In this document: positions 26,728-35,667 of the stretch, one piece after another | Layout of the letters: the number at the start of each line of letters is the position of its first letter | Numbering within the stretch: position 1 is the stretch's first letter | Origin: Saccharicrinis aurantiacus | GTDB taxonomy: Bacteria > Bacteroidota > Bacteroidia > Bacteroidales > Marinilabiliaceae | Direction of reading: 5' to 3' | Assembly: GCF_001660705.2 (NCBI RefSeq) | Contig: NZ_LYBV02000007.1 | Coordinates: forward strand, 186,001-250,000 | DNA length: 64,000 bases | Notes under the pieces: model-generated | Told to the model about the DNA's origin: nothing | The model's database searches: none | The model's input: only the letters and a program-made list of their open reading frames with translations | Translations under genes and position numbers: made by a program

Positions 26728-26949
26728 CTAATAAGATACTGTATTTCCGCCGAATGGATCATTCTCTTGTGATGGAAAGCTATTCTGTATTGAGGTGCTT
26801 GAGCTTGATGATGAGCTTCGGCTAGCCCATGGATCTGGGCCAGGATCAACTGGTGGTGACATCATTACCATTGAGATCTCTTGATCAACAATAATCTCGT
26901 CCATAACTGGGGAGTTATAATATTTTCTATGTTTAATCTCTCTTTTCAT
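26728..26949 (-). CDS. Candidate RiPP precursor peptide, Ser-rich
   Basis: A 73-residue peptide with no signal peptide. The N-terminal half is charged and helix-like (KREIKHRKYYNSPVMDEIIV, then DQEISMVMMSPP), the kind of leader seen in many short Bacteroidetes peptides. The second half starts with the Pro/Asp/Gly stretch PVDPGPDPW, followed by S43-R44, seven consecutive serines (45-51), Thr52-Ser53, then NSFPSQENDPFGGNTVSY with a Ser next to the terminal Tyr. Mixed AGC and TCA serine codons argue that the run is selected at protein level and is not simple slippage. It lies between the PqqD-like gene (24 bp upstream) and the kinase (12 bp downstream). A plausible product is a multiply phosphorylated, exported peptide. 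No family name is known to me. Confidence 0.7.
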   Translation of the reverse strand: MKREIKHRKYYNSPVMDEIIVDQEISMVMMSPPVDPGPDPWASRSSSSSSSTSIQNSFPSQENDPFGGNTVSY

Positions 26950-26973
26950 AATTGGTTTAATGCACTCCTAATG

Positions 26974-27264
26974 TTATAAAATAACACCTTTACTTAAGGC
27001 GTGATTTATAAATTGCTCAATGTCATTATGGGCAATTGCTTTATCTACCTCATATTCTTCAGTTAAAGTTGATAAAATATCATTAACTGAATTTTTGTTG
27101 TTAATCTTATTGTAAATAAAGGTCCCCACCTCATTGAGAGTAAAAACTTTATTCATATCAGCAATGTTATCGGAAATGGGTACTAACACAGTTTCATTTC
27201 CTATTTGCTTCTCAACAAAGTCAATACTCTTTTTATAAACTACGTTTAGATTAATTTTGTTCAT
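26974..27264 (-). CDS. PqqD-like peptide-recognition protein (RRE)
   Basis: A 96-residue PqqD-family protein, the RiPP recognition element that binds leader peptides and presents them to modifying enzymes. The start at 27264 (MNKINLNVVY) is preferred over one four codons upstream. Family features are the early strands VLVPISDN, the LNEVGTFIYNKI helix, and SVNDILSTLTEEYEVDKAIAHNDIEQFI followed by a final strand. It is the first gene of the cluster, 24 bp before the peptide gene. A -7-like element, CAAAAGTA on the plus strand (27274-27281), is just upstream. Confidence 0.85.
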   Translation of the reverse strand: MNKINLNVVYKKSIDFVEKQIGNETVLVPISDNIADMNKVFTLNEVGTFIYNKINNKNSVNDILSTLTEEYEVDKAIAHNDIEQFINHALSKGVIL

Positions 27265-27273
27265 AGTAATCCC

Positions 27274-27281
27274 CAAAAGTA
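27274..27281 (-). promoter_or_regulatory. Candidate -7 promoter element of the peptide cluster
   Basis: Read on the minus strand this is TACTTTTG, matching TAnnTTTG, 9 bp before the PqqD-like start. A TTG at -33 is not seen and the leader would be almost absent, so this is only a candidate. If real, the cluster is transcribed independently of tsaD. Confidence 0.35.
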
Positions 27282-27377
27282 TAAAAAAAGCAATTTTATG
27301 ACTGTTATAAATAGTTAATTTAAAATTGACTTTGATTAATAATCTTTACAGCCTATCTAATTGCAGATTTTCGTAGA

Positions 27378-28397
27378 CTAAAATACAACTCTTGAAAAAG
27401 GAGCTGCATCATGGCTAATGAAATCTTTGTTACAATATTTGTAATAGCCAGTTACGGCTATCATAGCTGCGTTGTCGGTGGTGTACGCAAATTTTGGTAT
27501 AAAGGTTTCCCAATTTTGTGTTTTTGCTAGTTTTTGTAAGCTGTCTCTTAGGCCTGAGTTTGCTGAAACACCTCCTGCTAGGGCAATTTGTTTAATATTC
27601 AAGTCTTTTGCAGCTAGTTTCAGTTTGATTAAAAGAATATCAATTATGGTAGCTTGTAATGAGGCGCACAAATCGTTCTTATTTTCTTCAATGAAGTTTT
27701 CATTCTCTTTTAGTTGATCTCTCAGGAAATATAAAAATGAGGTTTTTAATCCACTAAAACTATAGTCGTAGCCTTTTATTCGTGGTTTAGAGAACTTGAA
27801 AGCATTAGGATTCCCATCTTTTGCTAACTTATCAATTAATGGACCTCCAGGATATGGCAAGCCCATAACTTTGGCGCATTTATCAAATGCTTCGCCTGCT
27901 GCGTCATCAATAGTTTGTCCTACTACTTCCATTTCTGTATGGCTTTTAACCAAAACAATCTGACTATTTCCTCCTGAAACTAATAGGCATAAAAAAGGGA
28001 AAGATGGATGTTTTATATCGTTATCAGGTTCATTTATAAAATGAGCCATTATATGAGCATGTAAATGGTTTACATCAATGAGTGGAATGTTATTTGCTAA
28101 TGCAAAGCCTTTTGCAAAGGAAGTGCCTACTAATAAAGATCCCATTAGTCCAGGACCTCTTGTAAATGCAATGGCATCAATTTTCTCAGGTTTAACATTA
28201 GCTTCTTTTAACGCTTTGTCTACTACAGGTATAATATTTTGCTGATGCGCTCTTGAAGCTAACTCTGGCACAACGCCACCGTATGCCATATGAACATCTT
28301 GATTTGCTACCTTATTTGATAACACAGTGTCATCTTTAAAAACTGAAGCTGATGTATCATCGCAGGAAGATTCTATTCCAAGTATATAAATGCTCAT
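27378..28397 (-). CDS. tsaD: tRNA N6-adenosine threonylcarbamoyltransferase
   Basis: TsaD transfers the threonylcarbamoyl group to A37 of ANN-decoding tRNAs, acting with TsaB and TsaE. The 339-residue product has the N-terminal ILGIESSCDDTS, the metal-binding HAHIMAH region, and the LLVSGGNSQIVL and ALAGGVSANSGLR nucleotide-binding motifs. Length is normal. It is divergent from the tamB-like gene and upstream, on the same strand, of the PqqD-like cluster with a 113-bp gap. Confidence 0.97.
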   Translation of the reverse strand: MSIYILGIESSCDDTSASVFKDDTVLSNKVANQDVHMAYGGVVPELASRAHQQNIIPVVDKALKEANVKPEKIDAIAFTRGPGLMGSLLVGTSFAKGFALANNIPLIDVNHLHAHIMAHFINEPDNDIKHPSFPFLCLLVSGGNSQIVLVKSHTEMEVVGQTIDDAAGEAFDKCAKVMGLPYPGGPLIDKLAKDGNPNAFKFSKPRIKGYDYSFSGLKTSFLYFLRDQLKENENFIEENKNDLCASLQATIIDILLIKLKLAAKDLNIKQIALAGGVSANSGLRDSLQKLAKTQNWETFIPKFAYTTDNAAMIAVTGYYKYCNKDFISHDAAPFSRVVF

Positions 28398-28511
28398 TTT
28401 ATTTCTGTGTTTTATTTATATAGATAATATATTACCCTTAATAAATAGTTTACTGCATTTAGCTTAATGTTTGTGGAATAAAACTAAGCTAAAAACGTTT
28501 TTTGATTACTT

Positions 28512-31500
28512 TTGCAATTAAAGCACAAAAATATTAAAAAATCCGTTAAAATATTATCTATAGCGATATTAGGTTTGTTGATACTACCGGTATTGTTGAG
28601 TCTCGTAATTCTGATACCAAGCGTTCAGAATTATGTAGGTAATTCTATTACTAAAACTTTATCAAACGATTGGGGTACAGAAGTTAGTTTCTCAACCATT
28701 TATTTTAAGCCAATAAAGAATATTGAAATCAATGATCTTTTACTAAAAGATGTAAATAATGACACTCTTTTATATGTAAAGCGATTTGAAGCTCCTATAA
28801 ATAGCTTTAGTATTAAAGGAAAACGGATTAATTTTGGTAATGTAAGTGTAAGCAGCTTGCAGTCTCATATTGTAAAGCAAAAGAATAAAAGTAATTTTGA
28901 ATTTCTACTTGATTCATTAGGGAAAAATAGCTCTGGGGATTTTGACTGGAAGTTTACTCTTCAAACAATAAAAATAAGAAAGAGTAAGCTTCGGTATATC
29001 AATTACGATGCAGATAGTATTAGTTTAAAGTTTAATCCAAATAATTTTACAATAGACAATTTTAATGCAACAATTAGTAACATTAAAACAGTTAACGATT
29101 CTCTTTCGTTGAGGATTGATAAATTCTCGTTTATAGAACATCAGGGTATTGCTATTAATGAACTAAAGTGCTCAGTTGGTTATGGAAAAAATGGATTAGG
29201 TTTTGAAGATTTATCTTTAAAATCGAGAAATACTTTTTTAGCCATTGATTATTTTAGGCTGAAATACGATACTATTGTTGATTTAAATGATTATTGGGAT
29301 GGACCACAGTTCGCTTTAAAAATTAAATCTTTAAAAAGTACGTCAAAGGACATTCAGCAGTTTATACCTAAATCACCAGTTTTTAAGAATGCTATTAATT
29401 TGAGTGGTAAATTTAGAGGGACTTTAAATGATTTTAAAGGTAGTGCGGTTTCTTTGAGTTTTGGTACAGGAACGAGTGTGAAAACCAATTTCCAAGTTCG
29501 AGATTTATCGAATATTGAAGATGCTTATGTTTATTTAAATATTAAAGATCTCCGAACAACCCCAAATGATATAATTAAACTAATTAACCTAAACAGGGAA
29601 AACCAGAATTTAACAATTGCTAATTCAATTAATAAAATTGGGGATGTTAAATTTAAGGGAAAAATTTCAGGGTTTTCAAATGATATTGTTGCATTCGGTA
29701 ATTTCCAAACAGAATTAGGTGACTTAAGTACTGATATTGGTGTGAAAACTACAGCTGATGGTAAAATTATTTATGCGGGATTATTAGATACCAAACAATT
29801 TAAAATTGGCGAATTATTCAATTCAGAAGAGAATTTAAATAGGGTCTCATTGGCATTATCAGTTAATGGGTATAGAACAAACGATATGCAATATCGTGCT
29901 TTGGTTGATGGTAAAATTGATTCGATAGATATTAGAGGATACAATTACGAGCATGTTCAGTTAAAAGGTTACCTATCCAATAAAAAGTTTAATGGGAATG
30001 TTATTTTAAAAGACCCGAATATTGATTTAGAGTTTGATGGTCAAGTTGATTTTACAAAGGATCTACCTGAGTTTGATTTTGTTGCCGATGTGAATAATAT
30101 AAAGCCGAATCAACTCCATTTCTTTCCTAAGTTAAATGATAGTGAAATCGGATTTAAAGTTAATGCAAAACTATTCGGACAAAGTTTAAATACAATCAAT
30201 GGTAATGTTTTAATACATGATGGTCATTTGTCTGCTTTGGATAAGCAGTATCAATTGGATAGTTTAAATGTAAGTTTTAACGACCTAGATAGTACGCATA
30301 ATATCACGATAACATCAGATATAATTAATGGGTATTTTAATGGTAGATATGAAGTTGCTACATTGTCTAATCAGGTATATTACTACTTACATAAAACCTT
30401 ACCCTCTATTTTTACGAAAAGTGAACCTTATGAGATTTCTGGTAATAGTATAGATTTTAAGCTTGTTGCAACAGATATTAATCCTTTACTATCTATTATA
30501 AGCCCGTCAGTTAAAATTGCTAAAGGTTCGTTTTTACAGGGTAATTTGAATTCCGATAAACAAACAATCCAAATTAACGCCAACTCAAAATCAATTACCT
30601 ACGGCAATGTTGAAGCGAATAAGTTAAAAATGGCTCTTAATTTAAATGGTGGTAATATTAAAAATTCAATATCCGTTAATGCTTTTAATATTGGATCTTT
30701 AGTATCGTTTAACAATTTTAATACTACCCAAGAAGCATTTTCAGATAGTTTATTACTTAATATAAATTGGGATGACAAGAAGGAAATTGAAAATTATAAA
30801 GGCGACTTAAACATTGTAACCAAATTTAATAAACCTAATGAAAGATTATTTACTCAGTTAAATATTGAACCATCATCTTACGTTATAAGTGATTCTTTAT
30901 GGACTATTCAGCAATCTCGTATCAATATAGTACCTAATGGAATGCATATAAATGCCCTGCGCATATTTAATGCAAGGCAGGAACTTAATATGAATGGTTC
31001 GTTATCAGATAAAAACGCGGATCTAGAAGTAAATATACAGAACTTTGATTTGGAAAATGCCATGAGTCTTAGGGCTCTAAACAAAGTACATATAGCTGGC
31101 TTGCTTAATGCAAACTTAAAGTTTGAAGAGAGTTATTTAAATCCTGTAATATCGAGTGATGTTAGAATTGATAGCCTTGATGTTAACCATGAATTAATTG
31201 GCGATTTTTTTGCAGAATCAGTCTATGATAGACAGGAGGAAGAGGTCAAGATAAGTACAGAAATAAAAAAAGGGAATAGAGAACTTCTTGGTGGCGGTGG
31301 TTTTTTTAATCCTAAAAGTAAAGATTATAATTTCGATTTTAAGCTAGATAGCTTACCTGTTGGGTTTCTAGAAATTTATCTAAATAAAGTCATGCAAAAT
31401 ATACGTGGAACTAGTTCGGGCAATGTTGGTTTACGGAAAACTGATACGGGAATTGGGCTTGAAGGTAAAGTTGCTTTAAACCATGTTAATTTTAGTGTGG

Positions 31501-33002
31501 ACTTAATTAAATGTTCATTCTTTGTTGATGATTCAATTACTCTGAAACCAGAGCAAATAATTTTTGATAATGAATTAACTGATATTCATAATAAAAAAGG
31601 AGCTTTAAAAGGGATAATTGCGCATAAAAGTTTTAAGGATATGCATTACGATTTATCAGTTAATGCTAATAATATGCTTCTGCTAAATACGCGTGAGTTG
31701 GATAATGAAATGTATTATGGAACGGTATATGGTTCTGGTGCTTTATCGGTTACTGGTACTACTTATAACATGGAAATTGATATAAAAGCCCGAAATGAAA
31801 AAAACTCACGTTTATACATACCTCTGAATAATCGATCTGCATCTTTAAATAATAATTTTATTCAATTTTATAATCCTAATATAGATTCTAGTGAGGTTGC
31901 CATTGAAGAAGAGGAATATGTAGCGGAAAGGAATAATTATGAGCTGAATATGGAAATGGAAATAACTCCAGAAGCTCAGGTTCAAGTTATATTCGATCCT
32001 AATGTGGGCGACCTTCTAAAATCAAATGGAAAAGCGGATTTGCAAATACAAATGAATAGGGACAAAGAAATATTCTTCTTTGGCCAATACACAGCCTCTA
32101 GCGGAGAGTATTTCTTTTCATTAGAGAATGTAATTAATAAAAAATTCGACATTAATAATGGAGGTACTATCACATGGCAGGGCGATCCGTATGAAGCCAT
32201 TATTGACTTAACTGCAACTTATAAAATTAAAACTAGTATAGCTCCTTTAATTCAAACGGGTGTATATGGTTCTGAAGAATTAACAGGAGAAGCCTCGAGG
32301 AGAGTGCCGATTCATTGTGACTTGATATTAGAAGATCAATTAACCCGACCCGCAGTTAGCTTTGAGATAAATGCACCAACGTTAACTCAAACCAATCAAA
32401 ATTTAATTCAGGATGCTATTAGTACCGAAGAGGAACTAAACCGCCAGATATTATCGTTATTGGTTTTAAATAAGTTCTACACTCCTGAATATAATGCAAA
32501 TTCTGGAGGGCAAAACCAAGGAGTTGGTAATGCAGTTAGTGCTAATGCTTCTGAGGTTTTATCAAGTCAGTTAAGTAGTTTGTTATCTCAAATTAGTAAA
32601 GATGTTGATATTGGAGTCGCTTATCGTCCTGAGGATAACATTTCTCGTGAGGAGATTGAAGTAGCCTTATCTACTCAAATACTAAACGATAGAGTTACCA
32701 TAAATGGTAATGTTGAATATGGTAAGTATAGCGAAAACTCAGCTCCTGTTCAGCAAAATGCAAGTAACATTGTAGGTGATTTCGATATGGATATCAAACT
32801 TAATAAAAAAGGCAGTCTTAGAGCCAAGGTGTATACTCGGAGCAACGATGATTTTAGCTATGATAGCTCGCCAACAACACAGGGTGTCGGTTTATCTTAT
32901 CAAGAAGACTTTAATACTTTTGGAGAGTTATTTCAGAAATATTGGAAAATAATTACCGGAAAAGGTAAAAATGAAGATGAGATTAAATTAGAGGATGAGT
33001 AA
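28512..33002 (+). CDS. TamB-like translocation/assembly module protein
   Basis: A giant 1496-residue AsmA/TamB-type protein. An N-terminal membrane helix (about 13-35) is followed by more than 1000 residues of repeating beta-strands (the lipid-transfer groove) and a C-terminal DUF490 (TamB) domain (about 1120-1470) with INKKFDINNGGTITWQGDP and QILNDRVTINGNVEYG. It spans the periplasm and helps deliver lipids or outer-membrane proteins. The start is uncertain: the only upstream option is TTG 28512, which itself overlaps a TAnnTTTG element (28507-28514). The next TTG codons (28575, 28578) would cut into the membrane helix. An unusual start such as ATT between them is possible. Confidence 0.88.
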   Translation: MQLKHKNIKKSVKILSIAILGLLILPVLLSLVILIPSVQNYVGNSITKTLSNDWGTEVSFSTIYFKPIKNIEINDLLLKDVNNDTLLYVKRFEAPINSFSIKGKRINFGNVSVSSLQSHIVKQKNKSNFEFLLDSLGKNSSGDFDWKFTLQTIKIRKSKLRYINYDADSISLKFNPNNFTIDNFNATISNIKTVNDSLSLRIDKFSFIEHQGIAINELKCSVGYGKNGLGFEDLSLKSRNTFLAIDYFRLKYDTIVDLNDYWDGPQFALKIKSLKSTSKDIQQFIPKSPVFKNAINLSGKFRGTLNDFKGSAVSLSFGTGTSVKTNFQVRDLSNIEDAYVYLNIKDLRTTPNDIIKLINLNRENQNLTIANSINKIGDVKFKGKISGFSNDIVAFGNFQTELGDLSTDIGVKTTADGKIIYAGLLDTKQFKIGELFNSEENLNRVSLALSVNGYRTNDMQYRALVDGKIDSIDIRGYNYEHVQLKGYLSNKKFNGNVILKDPNIDLEFDGQVDFTKDLPEFDFVADVNNIKPNQLHFFPKLNDSEIGFKVNAKLFGQSLNTINGNVLIHDGHLSALDKQYQLDSLNVSFNDLDSTHNITITSDIINGYFNGRYEVATLSNQVYYYLHKTLPSIFTKSEPYEISGNSIDFKLVATDINPLLSIISPSVKIAKGSFLQGNLNSDKQTIQINANSKSITYGNVEANKLKMALNLNGGNIKNSISVNAFNIGSLVSFNNFNTTQEAFSDSLLLNINWDDKKEIENYKGDLNIVTKFNKPNERLFTQLNIEPSSYVISDSLWTIQQSRINIVPNGMHINALRIFNARQELNMNGSLSDKNADLEVNIQNFDLENAMSLRALNKVHIAGLLNANLKFEESYLNPVISSDVRIDSLDVNHELIGDFFAESVYDRQEEEVKISTEIKKGNRELLGGGGFFNPKSKDYNFDFKLDSLPVGFLEIYLNKVMQNIRGTSSGNVGLRKTDTGIGLEGKVALNHVNFSVDLIKCSFFVDDSITLKPEQIIFDNELTDIHNKKGALKGIIAHKSFKDMHYDLSVNANNMLLLNTRELDNEMYYGTVYGSGALSVTGTTYNMEIDIKARNEKNSRLYIPLNNRSASLNNNFIQFYNPNIDSSEVAIEEEEYVAERNNYELNMEMEITPEAQVQVIFDPNVGDLLKSNGKADLQIQMNRDKEIFFFGQYTASSGEYFFSLENVINKKFDINNGGTITWQGDPYEAIIDLTATYKIKTSIAPLIQTGVYGSEELTGEASRRVPIHCDLILEDQLTRPAVSFEINAPTLTQTNQNLIQDAISTEEELNRQILSLLVLNKFYTPEYNANSGGQNQGVGNAVSANASEVLSSQLSSLLSQISKDVDIGVAYRPEDNISREEIEVALSTQILNDRVTINGNVEYGKYSENSAPVQQNASNIVGDFDMDIKLNKKGSLRAKVYTRSNDDFSYDSSPTTQGVGLSYQEDFNTFGELFQKYWKIITGKGKNEDEIKLEDE

Positions 33003-33031
33003 CTTCATCGCTAACTTAAAGAGTTTTAATG

Positions 33032-33060
33032 TTGCTGATATGCTATTTTTTATATTTTTG
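33032..33060 (+). promoter_or_regulatory. Promoter of the exbB-exbD-tonB operon
   Basis: A TTG at 33032-33034 and TATTTTTG at 33053-33060 match the Bacteroidetes -33/-7 pattern with an 18-bp spacer. The start codon of the ExbB-like gene follows 26 bp later. Confidence 0.65.
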
Positions 33061-33086
33061 CTATTCGAAACTAATTATCAAAAATC

Positions 33087-33779
33087 ATGAGCTTGTTACT
33101 TTTTATACAATCGGCAGTAACCGAAGGATCAGAAATTGCAGCCGAAGTTGCTGAAAATGAAATCAACTACATTGATATGGCTATAAAAGGAGGTTGGATT
33201 ATGATACCTCTATTGTTATTATCATTTGTTGCAGTTTATATATTCTTTGAAAGGTATTTTGCTATAAAAAAAGCCGCTACCGAGGATTTAAGCTTCATGA
33301 ACAAAATTAAAGATTACATATTGGAGGGTAAATTAGATTCGGCATTAAGCCTTTGCGAGCAAGTTGATAACCCGGTTAGCAGAATGATAGCAAAAGGAAT
33401 TAGTCGTATTGGCCGACCTTTGCAAGATGTGAATACTGCTATTGAGAATGTAGGTAACCTCGAAATTTCTCGATTAGAAAAAGGTCTACCAACTTTAGCA
33501 ACTGTTGCAGGTGGAGCGCCAATGATTGGCTTTTTAGGTACAGTAATAGGTATGATTAAAGCCTTTTTTGATATGGCCAGTGCAGGTAGTAATATTGATG
33601 TAGGAGTATTGTCTTCAGGTATTTATACTGCGATGGTTACTACTGTAGCCGGTTTGGTTGTTGGTATTATAGCTTATTTTGCCTATAACTTTTTAGTAGC
33701 TCGTGTAGAAAAAGTAGTGTTTACACTTGAGGCTAGAACCATGGAGTTTATGGATTTATTAAATGAACCAGCAGCATAG
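33087..33779 (+). CDS. MotA/TolQ/ExbB family proton channel
   Basis: A 230-residue inner-membrane protein that forms, with ExbD, the proton-driven motor energising TonB-dependent uptake. Three membrane segments are visible: GGWIMIPLLLLSFVAVYIFFER near 45, a middle one at VAGGAPMIGFLGTVIGMIKAF, and MVTTVAGLVVGIIAYFAYNFL near 185. The LGTVIGM motif is the family hallmark. It is the first gene of a four-gene operon and 12 bp before the first ExbD. The motor would also power the SusC transporter at 53561. Confidence 0.93.
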   Translation: MSLLLFIQSAVTEGSEIAAEVAENEINYIDMAIKGGWIMIPLLLLSFVAVYIFFERYFAIKKAATEDLSFMNKIKDYILEGKLDSALSLCEQVDNPVSRMIAKGISRIGRPLQDVNTAIENVGNLEISRLEKGLPTLATVAGGAPMIGFLGTVIGMIKAFFDMASAGSNIDVGVLSSGIYTAMVTTVAGLVVGIIAYFAYNFLVARVEKVVFTLEARTMEFMDLLNEPAA

Positions 33780-33791
33780 TTTATTTGTATT

Positions 33792-34181
33792 ATGGCCTTA
33801 AAGCGCAGATCTAAAATAAGTACTAGCTTCAGCATGAGTAGCATGACTGATATTGTATTTCTATTGTTGATATTCTTTATGATTACATCAACAATGGTGC
33901 ATCCTAATGCCATAAAGTTACTGATACCAAAACAAGCATCGAAAAAAGTAATTGTTGATGAATTTGTAAATATCCGAGTTTCACCGGTAGGTAATTATTA
34001 TTACAATAATAAGAGGGTAACTCAAACTTCATTAGAAAAAGCGATTATAGATATATCAAATTCGCCCAATAAAACGTTTATAAAGTTAAGAACGGATAGA
34101 GGCGCTTCAACAGGTGCTACAGCGCCTATACTTGATGTTGCAGAATCTTATGGTGTTAAAGTAGTTTTGGATATACGATAG
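33792..34181 (+). CDS. ExbD/TolR family protein (first copy)
   Basis: A 129-residue protein with one N-terminal membrane helix and a periplasmic domain. The essential membrane Asp is in SMTDIVFLLLIFFMITS. It differs from the second copy in the periplasmic part (VDEFVNIRVSPVGNYYYNN), so the two probably form a heteromeric motor. Operon position is between ExbB and the second ExbD, as usual in Bacteroidetes. Confidence 0.93.
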   Translation: MALKRRSKISTSFSMSSMTDIVFLLLIFFMITSTMVHPNAIKLLIPKQASKKVIVDEFVNIRVSPVGNYYYNNKRVTQTSLEKAIIDISNSPNKTFIKLRTDRGASTGATAPILDVAESYGVKVVLDIR

Positions 34182-34214
34182 TTAGAACTTTTAAAGTAAA
34201 AAATAGCATACACG

Positions 34215-34610
34215 ATGGCTTTAAAGCGAAGAAGTAAAGTAGATTCAGGTTTTAGTATGAGTAGTATGACCGATATTGTGTTTTTGTTACTGATATTTTT
34301 TATGATTACTTCTACACTCGTAACGCCTCCAGCCAATAAAGATTTAGTATTACCTAAAAGCGATCATCAAGTTTCTGCTAAGCCAAACACGACAATATCT
34401 ATAAATAAAGATCAGAAATATTTTTTAGCAGGAGAACCCATTCCTTTTTGGAAGATTGAACGCACGCTAAAGGAAATAATGGCTAACGAACCTGAAACCT
34501 ATATTGCTTTGCATGTAGATGAATCAGTTCCTTTTTCGATAGTGGGGAAAGTAAGAGACATTGCTATTCGTAATAAGTATAAACTTATTTTAGCAACACA
34601 ACCTAAGTAA
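34215..34610 (+). CDS. ExbD/TolR family protein (second copy)
   Basis: A 131-residue paralogue of the preceding gene with an almost identical N-terminus (SMSSMTDIVFLLLIFFMITS, containing the proton-relay Asp) and a divergent periplasmic domain ending KLILATQPK. It is 33 bp after the first copy and 8 bp before TonB. Confidence 0.93.
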   Translation: MALKRRSKVDSGFSMSSMTDIVFLLLIFFMITSTLVTPPANKDLVLPKSDHQVSAKPNTTISINKDQKYFLAGEPIPFWKIERTLKEIMANEPETYIALHVDESVPFSIVGKVRDIAIRNKYKLILATQPK

Positions 34611-34618
34611 GATTAATT

Positions 34619-35560
34619 ATGGAAAAGAAATATAATAAACAAGGAGTTATAGGTTCTGTAATTTTTCATGCCATAATATTGTTAATCTTAATTTTCTTTG
34701 GCTTGAAAGCCTTGCCAAACGAAGAGGAAGGTATATTAGTGAACTTAGGTAATGTGCAAACCGGACAGGGTAAGGTAGAGCCTCCCAAAGCCTCTACAAC
34801 ACCATCAACGCCTCCTGTTCAAAAAACAACTCCGCCGCCAAAGCCAGTTGAGGAATCAAGCTCTAAATCGGAAGAGAATGTTAAAACGCAAGATTTTGAA
34901 GAAGCTCCTGTGGTAAAAACAAAGGCTCAATTACAGAAAGAAAAAGAAGAAAAGAAAAAGCGCGAGGAAGAGAAAGCCAAGCAGAAGAGAAAGGAAGAAG
35001 AAGATCGTAAAAAGAGACTTGAAGAGGAGCGTATTGCTAACGAAAAAGCAATAGCTGAAGCAAAGGCGGCTGAAGAAAAACGATTAAAAGAAGAGGCGGA
35101 GCGTAAAAAAAGAGAGGAAGAACAAAGAATAAAAGATGAAGCCCGCAATAATGTGGGGTCTGCTTTTGGTAAATCAAATAGTACAAGTGCATCAGAAGGC
35201 GATGCAGGAGGTTCAGGAAATCAAGGGTATGTTACTGGCGATCCTAATTCAAAGAATAGATCAGGCAGTGGTTTAGGGAATTCAGGAACTGGGTTCGATT
35301 TAACAGGGCGATCTTTAAAAAGTGACTTGCCTCGACCAGCATATAATATTCAGGAAACAGGTGTTGTAGTTATTGCCATTACAGTAAATAAATACGGTGA
35401 TGTTATTGGTGCAGAATATCAGTTAAGAGGTTCAGAAGGTTCGCAAAGCCAAGCTTTAAAAGCAGAGGCTATTAAGGCTGCCTTTAAAGCAAAGTTTAGT
35501 CAAGATCCAAAATCGCCTATCCAAAAAGGAACTATCACTTATCATTTTGATAACTATTAG
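34619..35560 (+). CDS. TonB-type energy transducer
   Basis: A 313-residue protein with an N-terminal membrane anchor (about 10-29, VIFHAIILLILIFFGL), a Pro-rich stretch (TPSTPPVQKTTPPPKPVEE), then a long charged Lys/Glu/Arg helix (about 100-180), a Gly/Ser linker, and a C-terminal domain from about 230 (LPRPAYNIQETGVVVIAITVNK) of the TonB C-terminal family. It couples the ExbB/ExbD motor to outer-membrane receptors. The charged helix resembles TolA and is long enough to cross the periplasm. Confidence 0.88.
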   Translation: MEKKYNKQGVIGSVIFHAIILLILIFFGLKALPNEEEGILVNLGNVQTGQGKVEPPKASTTPSTPPVQKTTPPPKPVEESSSKSEENVKTQDFEEAPVVKTKAQLQKEKEEKKKREEEKAKQKRKEEEDRKKRLEEERIANEKAIAEAKAAEEKRLKEEAERKKREEEQRIKDEARNNVGSAFGKSNSTSASEGDAGGSGNQGYVTGDPNSKNRSGSGLGNSGTGFDLTGRSLKSDLPRPAYNIQETGVVVIAITVNKYGDVIGAEYQLRGSEGSQSQALKAEAIKAAFKAKFSQDPKSPIQKGTITYHFDNY

Positions 35561-35667
35561 AGTTTAGCTTTATGTTTTAACAATAAAGCTAGCTATTTCT
35601 ACAAATGAGTATAGTATTTCCTCTTGCCTTATTGGCTTTATGTGGGCAAAATAAATGTAATTATATA

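Noticed and set aside
23517-27264. Lasso-peptide cluster
   Set aside because: PqqD and HprK-like genes fit, but there is no asparagine-synthetase-like cyclase and no transglutaminase-like peptidase, and the peptide has no clear ring-forming Gly followed by Asp/Glu at position 7-9 after a Thr-rich leader end.
34927-35148. Antisense Ser/Phe-rich ORF
   Set aside because: It is the complement of the Lys/Glu/Arg-rich helix of TonB, which gives Ser/Phe/Leu codons by base composition alone.
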